From an uncultured Clostridia bacterium (GTDB lineage Bacteria; Bacillota; Clostridia; Oscillospirales; CAG-272): a DNA stretch of 7,294 nt. The stretch spans positions 1-7,294 of the forward strand of contig CAMGCN010000045.1 in assembly GCA_946040935.1 (NCBI GenBank). The letters are read 5' to 3'. The notes beneath the pieces were generated by a model. It was not told where the DNA came from. It saw nothing but the letters and a program-made list of their open reading frames with translations, and searched no databases. Positions 1-6,471 of the stretch are shown piece after piece; the first letter of the stretch is position 1; each line of letters opens with the position of its first letter. The position numbers were made by a program, and so were the translations under genes.

Positions 1-50
1 GGTCTTCGGCGGATTTTTCGGCTGAAATCCCATTTTTGTTGCATAATATA

Positions 51-77
51 TACCGGGCACTAAATATGTGCCCGGTA
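51..77 (-). terminator. Perfect 10-bp stem-loop ending the operon
   Basis: TACCGGGCAC (51-60) and GTGCCCGGTA (68-77) are perfect inverted copies around a 7-base loop. On the minus strand the stem starts 37 bases after the stop codon of the 182-residue gene and is followed by TATATTATGC, which is moderately U-rich. On the plus strand the tail is CAAACAGTC, so only minus-strand termination makes sense. The short U tract keeps the call moderate. Positions 1-50 beyond it hold no gene I can support. Confidence 0.6.
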
Positions 78-114
78 CAAACAGTCTGCTTTGCCTAAAT
101 ATAATACTCGGAAA

Positions 115-663
115 TTATGAATACAAAGACACAAGAGATTTTATTGCCGAGGCAAGAAGATCGGAATCGTTTTTGGCATTGTCACTCTGGGATTTTTGAG
201 ATTGATTTGCCGCGTCGCTAACCGCATTTGCTACCGTGCCGAAAGCCGTAACAAGGTTTTTGTCCGCCGCTGTGAGTCCGTCGAATATCTGCTCGGCGCG
301 CTTTCCGACTGCCTCTTCGCCGGCGGATACATAGTCTCTTCTCGCCCTGTTTGCCTGAGCCGCGGCATAGGAGTCGAGGTTGCCGCCGTTTTCCGCCGCG
401 CCTTCTGCCTCAGCCCCGTCGGATGCATTCTTTCCGGAAACGGCGTATGCCGCACGTATCGCCTTTGCTCCGTCGTCGTTGTACGCTTTGTCGCTCATTA
501 TATATTCGTTTGTTTTTCCTATATTATATTTAATATCGGAATAGGTGGATTTATAAAAGTCGGTACTGCTCTTAAGTATGGAATCAAGTTTTTCCTTTGT
601 TTTGTTATTTGATGCCTTTTGAGAATTGATAAGACCTATAATATCCTCATATGGATTATACAT
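115..663 (-). CDS. Ala/Ser/Asn-rich helical phage protein (182 aa), possible minor virion protein
   Basis: The N-terminal ~55 residues form a Lys/Ser/Asn-rich helix (IIGLINSQKASNNKTKEKL, then a Tyr-rich stretch YKSTYSDIKYNIGKTNEYI). Residues ~75-95 are a low-complexity Ala/Gly/Glu linker (GKNASDGAEAEGAAENGG). The segment NLDSYAAAQANRARRDYVSA (95-114) resembles a conserved patch I have seen in small structural proteins of gut phages. The C-terminal half is Ala-rich helix, ending DSDLLASAIKSLVSLYS. There is no signal peptide and no clear membrane span. By position after the tail hub, it could be an ejection-type or internal virion protein, as found after gp10 in P22, but composition is the only support. 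The start is ATG 663, with AAAGGAGG at 670-677 and a 6-base spacer. It is the last gene before the stem-loop at 51-77. Confidence 0.8.
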   Translation of the reverse strand: MYNPYEDIIGLINSQKASNNKTKEKLDSILKSSTDFYKSTYSDIKYNIGKTNEYIMSDKAYNDDGAKAIRAAYAVSGKNASDGAEAEGAAENGGNLDSYAAAQANRARRDYVSAGEEAVGKRAEQIFDGLTAADKNLVTAFGTVANAVSDAANQSQKSQSDNAKNDSDLLASAIKSLVSLYS

Positions 664-883
664 TTTCTTCCTCCTTTGTTATAGTAATTGAGTATTTGTC
701 TTTGCCCGATATCACCTTCAGCACATCATCTTCCAACATCAGACTTACTTCCCTTCCCACGGCTTTAACGGGGATAAAGGTTAGGGAATCGGAATCGATG
801 TTTGAGAGCGCGTCTTCATTGTCTCTTATATGTGCCGTAAGCTTTTTTTCAAGCTCAAGAAGCCGCTTTTCCGTATCATTCAC
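656..883 (-). CDS. Small coiled-coil phage protein (75 aa), GTG start
   Basis: The first ~28 residues (NDTEKRLLELEKKLTAHIRD and onward) form a charged amphipathic helix with leucine-type heptads, likely an oligomerising coiled coil. Residues ~33-70 are short alternating strands (LTFIPVKAVGREVSLMLEDD, then DKYSITITKEE), suggesting a small beta unit. There is no signal peptide or membrane segment. I recognise no family. Its place between the propeller-like protein and the last gene suggests a minor virion or tail-assembly component. It overlaps both neighbours by 8 bases (GTGAATGA at its start, ATGTATAA at its end), so its translation is likely coupled to both. The GTG start is set by the AAGGAGG at 893-899. 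Confidence 0.72.
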   Translation of the reverse strand: MNDTEKRLLELEKKLTAHIRDNEDALSNIDSDSLTFIPVKAVGREVSLMLEDDVLKVISGKDKYSITITKEEENV

Positions 884-2372
884 CGCCGTCAGCCTCCTTG
901 TACACATATGTCTGAAGACCGAAGAGATGAACGTCGCCTGTACAGCATATTTTCAGTTTTTGTAAAGGCGACGAAGTTCGGCGGATAAGCGAGCGAAGCG
1001 CTGCATACCCTGTTTTTCCCTTGCTGTCTATTACGGGCTTATCGGAATATTCTCCGTCAATGCCCGAAAGATATACTTTTACAGATCCGCCCTCCGGAAT
1101 ATCGCAAAGGAGCGACACACGGGAGATACGTTTATCCGAAAGCACGCCCATTGTCCGTGCGGAGCTTTCCACATACCAGCTGTCGGGGTTACCAGTGAGA
1201 GAGTAAATATAGCTTTCAGAGTCCGAAACATTGCAAAGGGCAAACAAAATTCCGTTCATTTCGGCAAAGCAAACAACCTTGCCCTTTTCAGGCGCCTCTA
1301 TCTTTGACCATGAAGAATTTGCGGTGTTGTAAACATATATTATTCCCTTTTCCATAACATAAAGGGAGTCCGCACATCCGCCGCATATTCCCTCTTCAAA
1401 GCGTTCTATACCAAGCTCACGGCTTACATTTATCGGCTCCGCACCCGTGAATTTCATAACGCCCTCCGAGCTTACATAGTAAAGAGAACCTCTCACCTCG
1501 CATACCGAACGTTCGCAAATGGCGCCTGAACGGGCGACATCGTAAACACGGAAAGGATTTTTATTGTTATAAACCTGATGAGTAAAGTCCTTTTTGAAAG
1601 CGACAACTTTTCCTCCGTAAGCGGTAATCGCCGAAAAGTCGCCGCCTGCACGCGAATCTGCTCCCGTGTTTGAGGCCCATGCGTTGTCTGCGGAAATGTC
1701 AGACGCAACGTCAAGATCCCAGTTACAGCAGTCGTTGTACGCAGAAGCATAAATCCGGTTATCGTCCACGCCGAACAGACGCGCGGCATGAACGGTCACA
1801 TATTTCAAATCAGGTATTTTGACTTCATCGTTTTCGAGCTTTGTCAGGGAAAAGTCGCTGTCTACATCAAAGTCCATTGAGAGCTTATCCGGGAAAATAA
1901 GTATTTTCTTGTCGTACTTTCCTCCCACGGCGTCGCTTAACTCTCCGCCGTCGTTATATACGCAGAACTGCACCATGCTGCGCGGAAAATTATAGTCGGA
2001 AATAAGAAACGTATCAGCGCTTTCCCTATAATAAATGTGTTCTCCCACAAATGCCTCCGCTTCGGGAGTCAGCGCGACTATATTGAGAGAGTCAGTCTGA
2101 TAGTAATAGTTTCCCGACTGGATAAGCTTTCGGCAAAAAGCTAAAAGCCTGTTTCCCACCGAGCAAAAAGACAAGGGATATTCAGTCGGCGGAAAAGCGT
2201 AGAATTCCTCCCAGCTTTTTTCTCCCGACACCTCGGGAAGCTGTGACATGTCAGCGCCGCAAACATCGCTGAAAGCACGTTCGTCGGGCGCACATAACGC
2301 GTCAAGTCCGCCGAAAAAATAATCTTTTACAAGATACTTCTTTCCTGTCTTGGGAATAAAAGCCTTAACCAT
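876..2372 (-). CDS. Beta-propeller-like tail/DNA-retention protein (498 aa)
   Basis: This is probably the protein that closes the portal channel or forms the tail hub after packaging, in the role of P22 gp10. It is almost entirely beta with repeated blade-like units of about 40-60 residues, for example FCSVGNRLLAFCRK (69-82), RLFGVDDNRIYASAYND (198-214), ITAYGGKVVAFKKDFTHQVY (249-268), VRGSLYYVSSEGVMKFTG (293-310) and GGCADSLYVMEKGIIYVYN (331-349). The order 'NRIYAS, then NW, then a Trp-Ala-S-N turn, then AYGGKVVAFK, then a bulky 'G-L-Y-Y-x-S-x-x-G-V' strand' is one I associate with phage tail proteins of this kind, so virion function is well supported; the gp10 equivalence is inference. It has sixteen cysteines, including CC at 215-216 and 476-477. 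The start is ATG 2372, with AAAGGA at 2382-2387. It overlaps the portal stop by 8 bases. Confidence 0.75.
   Translation of the reverse strand: MVKAFIPKTGKKYLVKDYFFGGLDALCAPDERAFSDVCGADMSQLPEVSGEKSWEEFYAFPPTEYPLSFCSVGNRLLAFCRKLIQSGNYYYQTDSLNIVALTPEAEAFVGEHIYYRESADTFLISDYNFPRSMVQFCVYNDGGELSDAVGGKYDKKILIFPDKLSMDFDVDSDFSLTKLENDEVKIPDLKYVTVHAARLFGVDDNRIYASAYNDCCNWDLDVASDISADNAWASNTGADSRAGGDFSAITAYGGKVVAFKKDFTHQVYNNKNPFRVYDVARSGAICERSVCEVRGSLYYVSSEGVMKFTGAEPINVSRELGIERFEEGICGGCADSLYVMEKGIIYVYNTANSSWSKIEAPEKGKVVCFAEMNGILFALCNVSDSESYIYSLTGNPDSWYVESSARTMGVLSDKRISRVSLLCDIPEGGSVKVYLSGIDGEYSDKPVIDSKGKTGYAALRSLIRRTSSPLQKLKICCTGDVHLFGLQTYVYKEADGGE
893..899 (-). promoter_or_regulatory. Shine-Dalgarno site selecting a GTG start
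   Basis: The minus strand reads AAGGAGG inside the end of the 498-residue gene, nine bases before the GTG at 883-881. The in-frame ATG at 907 has no such site and would overlap the upstream gene by 32 bases, so GTG is preferred. Confidence 0.8.
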
Positions 2373-4236
2373 TTTTACTCATCCTTTCCGCATGTTCGGC
2401 ACAATGCCGCTCAAAGCCTTCGGCGAGATCCGGGCGGCGCCGTTTGAGAGAATCGTATCTCATCTGAAGAGCAAAGCGTCTGTGTTCGTCAAGGTGTACC
2501 GCGTCATCGTCAAAGACGTCTGTTTCGGGAATAACGCCCGACAGCAGCAGTGTGTTTTCTCTCTTTGCACGTTTACTCTGAAGCTCACCCTCGCTCATCA
2601 GCGAATCGTAATCCCCTATGTGCATAAGATTTACCGCGCGCATTTTGAATCTGTCGGGAACTTTTCCGTTTTCGTCTGCAAAAAGTCCCATGTTGTAAGC
2701 CTGCAGAAACGCCTGCTTTTGATTTTCTTCGCTGTATTTCAGCTCGTTTTCCGTCTCGAAATATACGTCGAACGAGTTAATATCCTCGGAACACCAGGTA
2801 AGTACCTGTGCCGCGTCATTGTTTCCCGTGGCAGAGAGGACATACCCCGGCTTGCAGAACTTTCTGCATATAGCCAGCCACATCTTCGCCATATTCAGAA
2901 TACCCGAACGCATGTTTTCAGCCGTAAGAGCCATTCTCGTAGAGTCAATTTCACGCAGACTGTTTATAGCCACGCCGGACGAAACACCCACGTTAGTCGA
3001 GCCTACGACCATAAGCTGTGAAACGCCTGCCACATACTCCATATCACGCACGAGCTGTTCACATTCAGCATAGAGTTCTGTCGGTATAGATTCATGAGAA
3101 AGAGGAATAGGGGCATTGTATCCCTTTTTATAGACGACAGGCGTACCGGGCGCCGTGCCGTTTTCCTCCATTTCATCAAGATCCACACTTCCCTCTTCAA
3201 CCAGCAGAGAGTTCGCCGCAAGAGTAGAGATATAATCGTGCATCTTGTTTTTACATCCGTTGTACGCGCGCTGAAGAGGTATCAGATCCTCTATAACGCT
3301 CTTTCCGAAAAACTGACAGGCGTTTTCTTTTGCGCGGAAAACAGTCAGCGGTATATCCTCATAAGGCATACCTGAAAGATAGACTACCTTCCCTGCGGCG
3401 ATAACGCACATAACTCCCTCGGGATTAGTGCGTGAGGGGCGCTCAAAATAGGTTATGACTCTTTCGCTGTCTCTCGAACGCACATATCCGCCGTCGGTAT
3501 AAGATACTGCGTCACCGTTGGGCGCGGGAGTCAGTGTTATTGAGTCGATGTCCCGTCCCTTGCATTCTATACCGAACAGATTGTATATTTCCTTTGCAGA
3601 CAGTACCTGCTCGATGATAACCGAATTCTGCTCTTCCATACTTTGACGGTATAGGTTTTCGGGATAAACCTCATAAGGAGTGAGCAAAACCGAGTATAGT
3701 TCTCCCTCGTAAGAAGAGGGATTTCCCTTGTCATCAACAGACGTCGCCTTTCCGGCGCGGCTGTTCCAGCCCGAAAGAACAAAAGCCGTACCGGTTATCT
3801 CTGACCATTCGAGCAGAGTATTTTTCTTATCGTCAAAAGAATCCTTTTTGTAGAGACTCCGCAGAAGCTTGGTTTCCACGTCTGCTTTGTCATAGTCCTC
3901 GCATTCGTCGGAAAGGGGTTTTACCGCCACGTCGAACTTGACGCTTTTAAGATTGGCGAGCCGCGTTTCCATAAGCGGCGCTATTTTATTGAAGACGCCT
4001 CTTTCCTCATATTCGTAAACGGGAATAAGCTCTTCGAGTTCACCCGAATAAGGGTTGACATCACAGTTTTGCTTTCCTGCGAGAAATGCTGAGTTTAGTC
4101 TCCACTGAAGCTCAAACGGACGGCGTTCCTCTTTCCGCTTATCTAATTCCGACATTATTTCGGCGACCACATCGTCGCTGTACAGTTCGTTTTTTCTGTC
4201 AGATGCAAAGCTTTTCAGTTTTTCAAATATTTTCAT
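2365..4236 (-). CDS. Portal protein, P22-like (623 aa)
   Basis: This is the dodecameric portal at one capsid vertex: the DNA entry and exit channel and the docking site for terminase, then adaptor. The N-terminal helix (KRKEERRPFELQWRLNSAFLAG, ~33-54) and the following Asn-rich turn are typical of portals, as is the segment FNKIAPLMETRLANL (82-96). The strongest signal is FFGKSVIEDLIPLQRAYN (309-326), the 'G-x-S-x-x-E-D-L-x-P-L-Q-R' motif of podovirus-type portals just before the helical stem. A second portal signature is GVSQLMVVGSTNVGVSSGVA, continuing INSLREID (404-430). The C-terminus is charged and helical, with HLDEHRRFALQMR (581-593). The length is within the usual portal range. The gene lies between adaptor and propeller-like genes, with 4-base and 8-base overlaps. 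Its place after the coat gene is unusual. Confidence 0.92.
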   Translation of the reverse strand: MKIFEKLKSFASDRKNELYSDDVVAEIMSELDKRKEERRPFELQWRLNSAFLAGKQNCDVNPYSGELEELIPVYEYEERGVFNKIAPLMETRLANLKSVKFDVAVKPLSDECEDYDKADVETKLLRSLYKKDSFDDKKNTLLEWSEITGTAFVLSGWNSRAGKATSVDDKGNPSSYEGELYSVLLTPYEVYPENLYRQSMEEQNSVIIEQVLSAKEIYNLFGIECKGRDIDSITLTPAPNGDAVSYTDGGYVRSRDSERVITYFERPSRTNPEGVMCVIAAGKVVYLSGMPYEDIPLTVFRAKENACQFFGKSVIEDLIPLQRAYNGCKNKMHDYISTLAANSLLVEEGSVDLDEMEENGTAPGTPVVYKKGYNAPIPLSHESIPTELYAECEQLVRDMEYVAGVSQLMVVGSTNVGVSSGVAINSLREIDSTRMALTAENMRSGILNMAKMWLAICRKFCKPGYVLSATGNNDAAQVLTWCSEDINSFDVYFETENELKYSEENQKQAFLQAYNMGLFADENGKVPDRFKMRAVNLMHIGDYDSLMSEGELQSKRAKRENTLLLSGVIPETDVFDDDAVHLDEHRRFALQMRYDSLKRRRPDLAEGFERHCAEHAERMSKNG

Positions 4237-4862
4237 TTGCAAACTCCTTTCATACTTCCGTTTCTTTCCGAATGCCACTTTTCAAACGACTCAAGACATG
4301 TGTTGTAGTTTCCCAGCCATTTTGCCGCCTGTGCGTCCTCGTTTGCATATTCGTATGCCCTGCCTATAAGATAGGAGAGCGGCATCTGAAGATGCTCGTC
4401 GGGAACAGAGAGCGATTGTTCTGACAGGTTTTCACCCGTGAAGAGAGTAGGCATCTCACGGAAGATAACGCGGCATTTGCCGCCTGCACCCGCAGGATGA
4501 TAGAGATATATCCTGTCACCCTCATCATAGAACTGGCCTTTGTCTTTGAACACGGCGGCGGAAGCGGCATCCGACTTTGCAAACGCCTCTCCGCAGCATA
4601 GCACCGTTTCAATGTCGCAGGCACGGACGGGTGCTCGTCCGGCGTCGTCAAGCATGTTCAGAGAAAAATAACGTCTTCCGTCATCGGCAAGAGAGCTCTT
4701 TAGCTCACAAACGGCAAGAGAAGCTACAACAGACGAATAAATCTGGCCCTGCAGAGTGTTCAGCCAAAGGATATACATCTCGTCGCTTATCTCGGGTGAA
4801 ATGTCCGCGCAACCTTTTGCGGCATCGAGTATTTCTCTTCCGGTAAGCATACTTTTATACAT
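4233..4862 (-). CDS. Head-tail adaptor-like protein (209 aa)
   Basis: This is probably the adaptor ring that docks under the portal, comparable in role to P22 gp4. The N-terminus (LTGREILDAAKGCADISPEIS, 6-26) leads into a helix with a Trp-Leu-Asn signature (YILWLNTLQGQIYSSVV, 30-46), as seen in phage adaptor proteins. A beta-rich middle follows (~65-140; RIYLYHPAGAGGKCRVIF at 117-134). The C-terminal helical pair contains the pattern SVPDEHLQMPLSYLIGRAYE (152-171), then NEDAQAAKWLGNYNTCLESFEKW. This 'Pro-x-x-aliphatic, Arg-Ala-Tyr-Glu, D-x-x-A' layout is typical of the adaptor C-terminus. The start is ATG 4862, overlapping the upstream stop by one base. A GTG at 4865 is an alternative that would give a 4-base GTGA overlap, and the AAAGGAG at 4871-4877 could serve either. 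The stop overlaps the portal start by 4 bases (ATGA). Confidence 0.7.
   Translation of the reverse strand: MYKSMLTGREILDAAKGCADISPEISDEMYILWLNTLQGQIYSSVVASLAVCELKSSLADDGRRYFSLNMLDDAGRAPVRACDIETVLCCGEAFAKSDAASAAVFKDKGQFYDEGDRIYLYHPAGAGGKCRVIFREMPTLFTGENLSEQSLSVPDEHLQMPLSYLIGRAYEYANEDAQAAKWLGNYNTCLESFEKWHSERNGSMKGVCK
4244..4250 (-). promoter_or_regulatory. Shine-Dalgarno site fixing the portal start
   Basis: The minus strand reads AAAGGAG, seven bases before the ATG at 4236-4234. It selects that start (MKIFEKLK) over an in-frame ATG at 4278, which would add 14 residues and overlap the adaptor gene by 46 bases. The site lies inside the end of the adaptor coding sequence. Confidence 0.85.
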
Positions 4863-5197
4863 CACCAGTTCTCCTTTCTTATCCGCTTTCCGCGGTTATT
4901 TTTTCTCCATACCGTGTGATAGGCATACTGCGCGTGAGCAGTAAAGTCGGTCTTATAGTTTGAGTCCCCTGTAAGAAGATACAGTATATTGTCGGTAAGA
5001 GGAGTGATAAACTCATCCCTCACTCTCACTCCCTCATCGGTACGTACGGCGTCGGTTACAGCGTCTCTTCCCGTGACGATAAACGCGCCGTATTTTGAAA
5101 CGAGCTCACGCACCGAATAGTTGAGCGCCGCGAAAAATCTGTCCTGCGGAACCGATATCACCTTGCACACATATTCATATATTTTTTCTGTTTTCAT
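4862..5197 (-). CDS. Small phage head or connector protein (111 aa), function unassigned
   Basis: This short protein has a helical first half (KIYEYVCKVISVPQDRFFAALN and onward to ~residue 38). A middle segment of Asp, Arg and Val follows (RDAVTDAVRTDEGVRVRDEF). The conspicuous segment NILYLLTGDSNYKTDFTAH (~70-88) leads to YAYHTVWRKNN and a very basic end (RGKRIRKENW). It has no signal peptide or membrane segment. Its position between coat and adaptor genes suggests a small structural protein of the head or head-tail joint, but I do not recognise a named family and the role is inferred from context alone. The basic tail could contact DNA or a neighbouring ring. The start is ATG 5197, with GGAGG at 5202-5206 four bases away. 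Its stop overlaps the start of the next gene (TGATG), so translation is probably coupled. Confidence 0.75.
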   Translation of the reverse strand: MKTEKIYEYVCKVISVPQDRFFAALNYSVRELVSKYGAFIVTGRDAVTDAVRTDEGVRVRDEFITPLTDNILYLLTGDSNYKTDFTAHAQYAYHTVWRKNNRGKRIRKENW

Positions 5198-5231
5198 TTT
5201 GCCTCCGTTGTACAGTTTATCTTATAACACA

Positions 5232-5251
5232 GGGGAGGAAAGTCCCTCCCC
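5232..5251 (-). terminator. Stem-loop after the major capsid gene, possible attenuator
   Basis: The minus-strand transcript can form a 7-base-pair stem, GGGGAGG pairing with CCTCCCC around a 6-base loop, starting 11 bases after the capsid stop codon. The tail after the stem (TGTGTTATAAG) has no real run of U. I therefore read it as a weak terminator, attenuator or RNA-stability hairpin that could keep capsid mRNA above the level of the connector genes. Read-through must occur, because no obvious promoter is seen before the next gene. Confidence 0.45.
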
Positions 5252-5262
5252 CGTGCCGTGCG

Positions 5263-6444
5263 TCAGGCAGTAAGATCACAATTTGTAAATCTTACACATC
5301 CGCCGGGATTAGCGCAAATAAGATTGCCGTAAGAAGCAAGAAGAGCGCGGTATACGCTCGTTCCGGGAATAAGAGTGAATATTCCCGAATCCTGAGAAGC
5401 GAAATCCCAACCGGTCGTTTCAAGAGTGAAGGCAGAGGTATCTACACCCCATGCTTCGTTATCGGGAACGAAGCGTTCGTTCACTATAACAACCTCGCGG
5501 TTGCCGACGAGTACCTTGTATCCCACAGCGCCGCCGACAAACTGATGCTTTTCGGTGACAACGACGTTATTTTCCTTCATGTATGTCTGATAAGCGGCGA
5601 ATGCCGAGTCTCCGAGCATGAGAAGATCAATCTGCGAGTTCTTGTAGTCAAAAGCTTCCTTAACTCCGCTGTGAATGACTATGTCGGTGAAGTCGTGTTT
5701 AGCGTCTACAACTATGGGCTTAATCCAGGGGTTTTCGCTCTTGTTAAGACCGTAGAGAGTTGTAACCGACTCGTCGAAAATAGCGCCGAGACCGCAGAGC
5801 TCGCGGCCGAAGCTGTTCTGAACGGTAATAAAGCCTGCCGCGGTGGAAGCGGTAAGAGCCTCACCGTCGACGGTAATTGTCTTTGCCGTACGGTCAACGC
5901 TGATAATTCTTCTTGCGGCGTAGGTGGGAGTGAGCGCAGACTCCGAGGTGTAAATGTCAATTACAAGTCCCTCAATAACGCTTTTAACCGAAGAGAGAGT
6001 AATGACATTAGACGCGGTGATTTTAGATATTGCGGCGAGCTTTCCGCTGCCGTCTCCGAAGAGGGCGCGTCCGATATTCCATTTAGCGGAAGCATAGCTT
6101 CCCTTTACCTCGCCGTCGAGCGCGTTTACCATAGCGCCTGTGTTGTTGGAGGCGAGCTTGACCGTCTTATCGGATACACGTATATCTACATACATATCCA
6201 CTGCGTCAAGTGAAAACGCCGCGTAGTTTTGAGCTGCGGACGCGGGAGTCGCATTTCCTTCGCTTCCGAAGCCGAAACCGCCGTTAATTCCGATGGGAGC
6301 CGCCGCCTTTATCGTATTTGCGGCCAGAGGCACTTTTTTCACCTTTTCAAGGAAAGGCGAAGGCTCGATTCCTATCTGGTTTTCAAGAGCCGGCTTGTAA
6401 TCGTTTTTAAGTATTTCGCTGATTTTAAGTAAATTCTGTGACAT
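5263..6444 (-). CDS. Major capsid protein, HK97 fold (393 aa)
   Basis: This is the coat protein that forms the icosahedral head. After a helical N-terminus (residues ~1-45) comes a Gly/Ala-rich loop (GINGGFGFGSEGN, 52-64). Next is a strand segment (AAFSLDAVDMYVDIRVSDK, ~75-93) typical of the E-loop region of HK97-fold coats. The motif NIGRALFGDGSGKLA (123-137) is characteristic of a group of Firmicutes-phage coat proteins. Residues ~138-215 are strongly beta (a TITVDGEAL-type strand and an FITVQNSF strand) and look like an inserted beta domain before the capsid fold resumes. The C-terminal half has the alternating strand and loop pattern of the A-domain and ends GGCVRFTNCDLTA. There is no long cleavable N-terminal delta domain, which fits use of the separate scaffold upstream. 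The start is ATG 6444, with AAAGGAG at 6453-6459 and an 8-base spacer. This is expected to be the most abundant virion protein. Confidence 0.93.
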   Translation of the reverse strand: MSQNLLKISEILKNDYKPALENQIGIEPSPFLEKVKKVPLAANTIKAAAPIGINGGFGFGSEGNATPASAAQNYAAFSLDAVDMYVDIRVSDKTVKLASNNTGAMVNALDGEVKGSYASAKWNIGRALFGDGSGKLAAISKITASNVITLSSVKSVIEGLVIDIYTSESALTPTYAARRIISVDRTAKTITVDGEALTASTAAGFITVQNSFGRELCGLGAIFDESVTTLYGLNKSENPWIKPIVVDAKHDFTDIVIHSGVKEAFDYKNSQIDLLMLGDSAFAAYQTYMKENNVVVTEKHQFVGGAVGYKVLVGNREVVIVNERFVPDNEAWGVDTSAFTLETTGWDFASQDSGIFTLIPGTSVYRALLASYGNLICANPGGCVRFTNCDLTA

Positions 6445-6471
6445 TGTTTTTTCTCCTTTTTTATCTTGTTT

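Noticed and set aside
1..44. Possible start of another minus-strand gene at ATG 44 (MQQKWDF) or ATG 33 (MGFQPKN)
   Set aside because: Both frames are open to the edge, but neither has a recognisable ribosome binding site and only 11-14 codons are visible, too little to call a gene.
876..907. ATG 907 as start of the small coiled-coil gene (83 aa)
   Set aside because: It has no Shine-Dalgarno site and would give a 32-base overlap; GTG 883 has AAGGAGG nine bases upstream and the same 8-base overlap as its neighbours.
2350..3021. Plus-strand open frame of 223 codons opposite the portal gene
   Set aside because: It lies wholly antisense to a gene with clear portal motifs, has no good ribosome site, and its composition (many Val, Phe, Arg, His) is that of a shadow frame.
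5150..5262. A promoter for the connector genes in the gap after the capsid gene
   Set aside because: No convincing pair of -35 and -10 boxes was seen on the minus strand; TTATAA-like sequence near 5220 alone is not enough.
5545..6213. Plus-strand open frame of 222 codons opposite the capsid gene
   Set aside because: It is fully antisense to the coat gene. The coat frame has clear motifs, a strong ribosome site and typical composition; this one has none.
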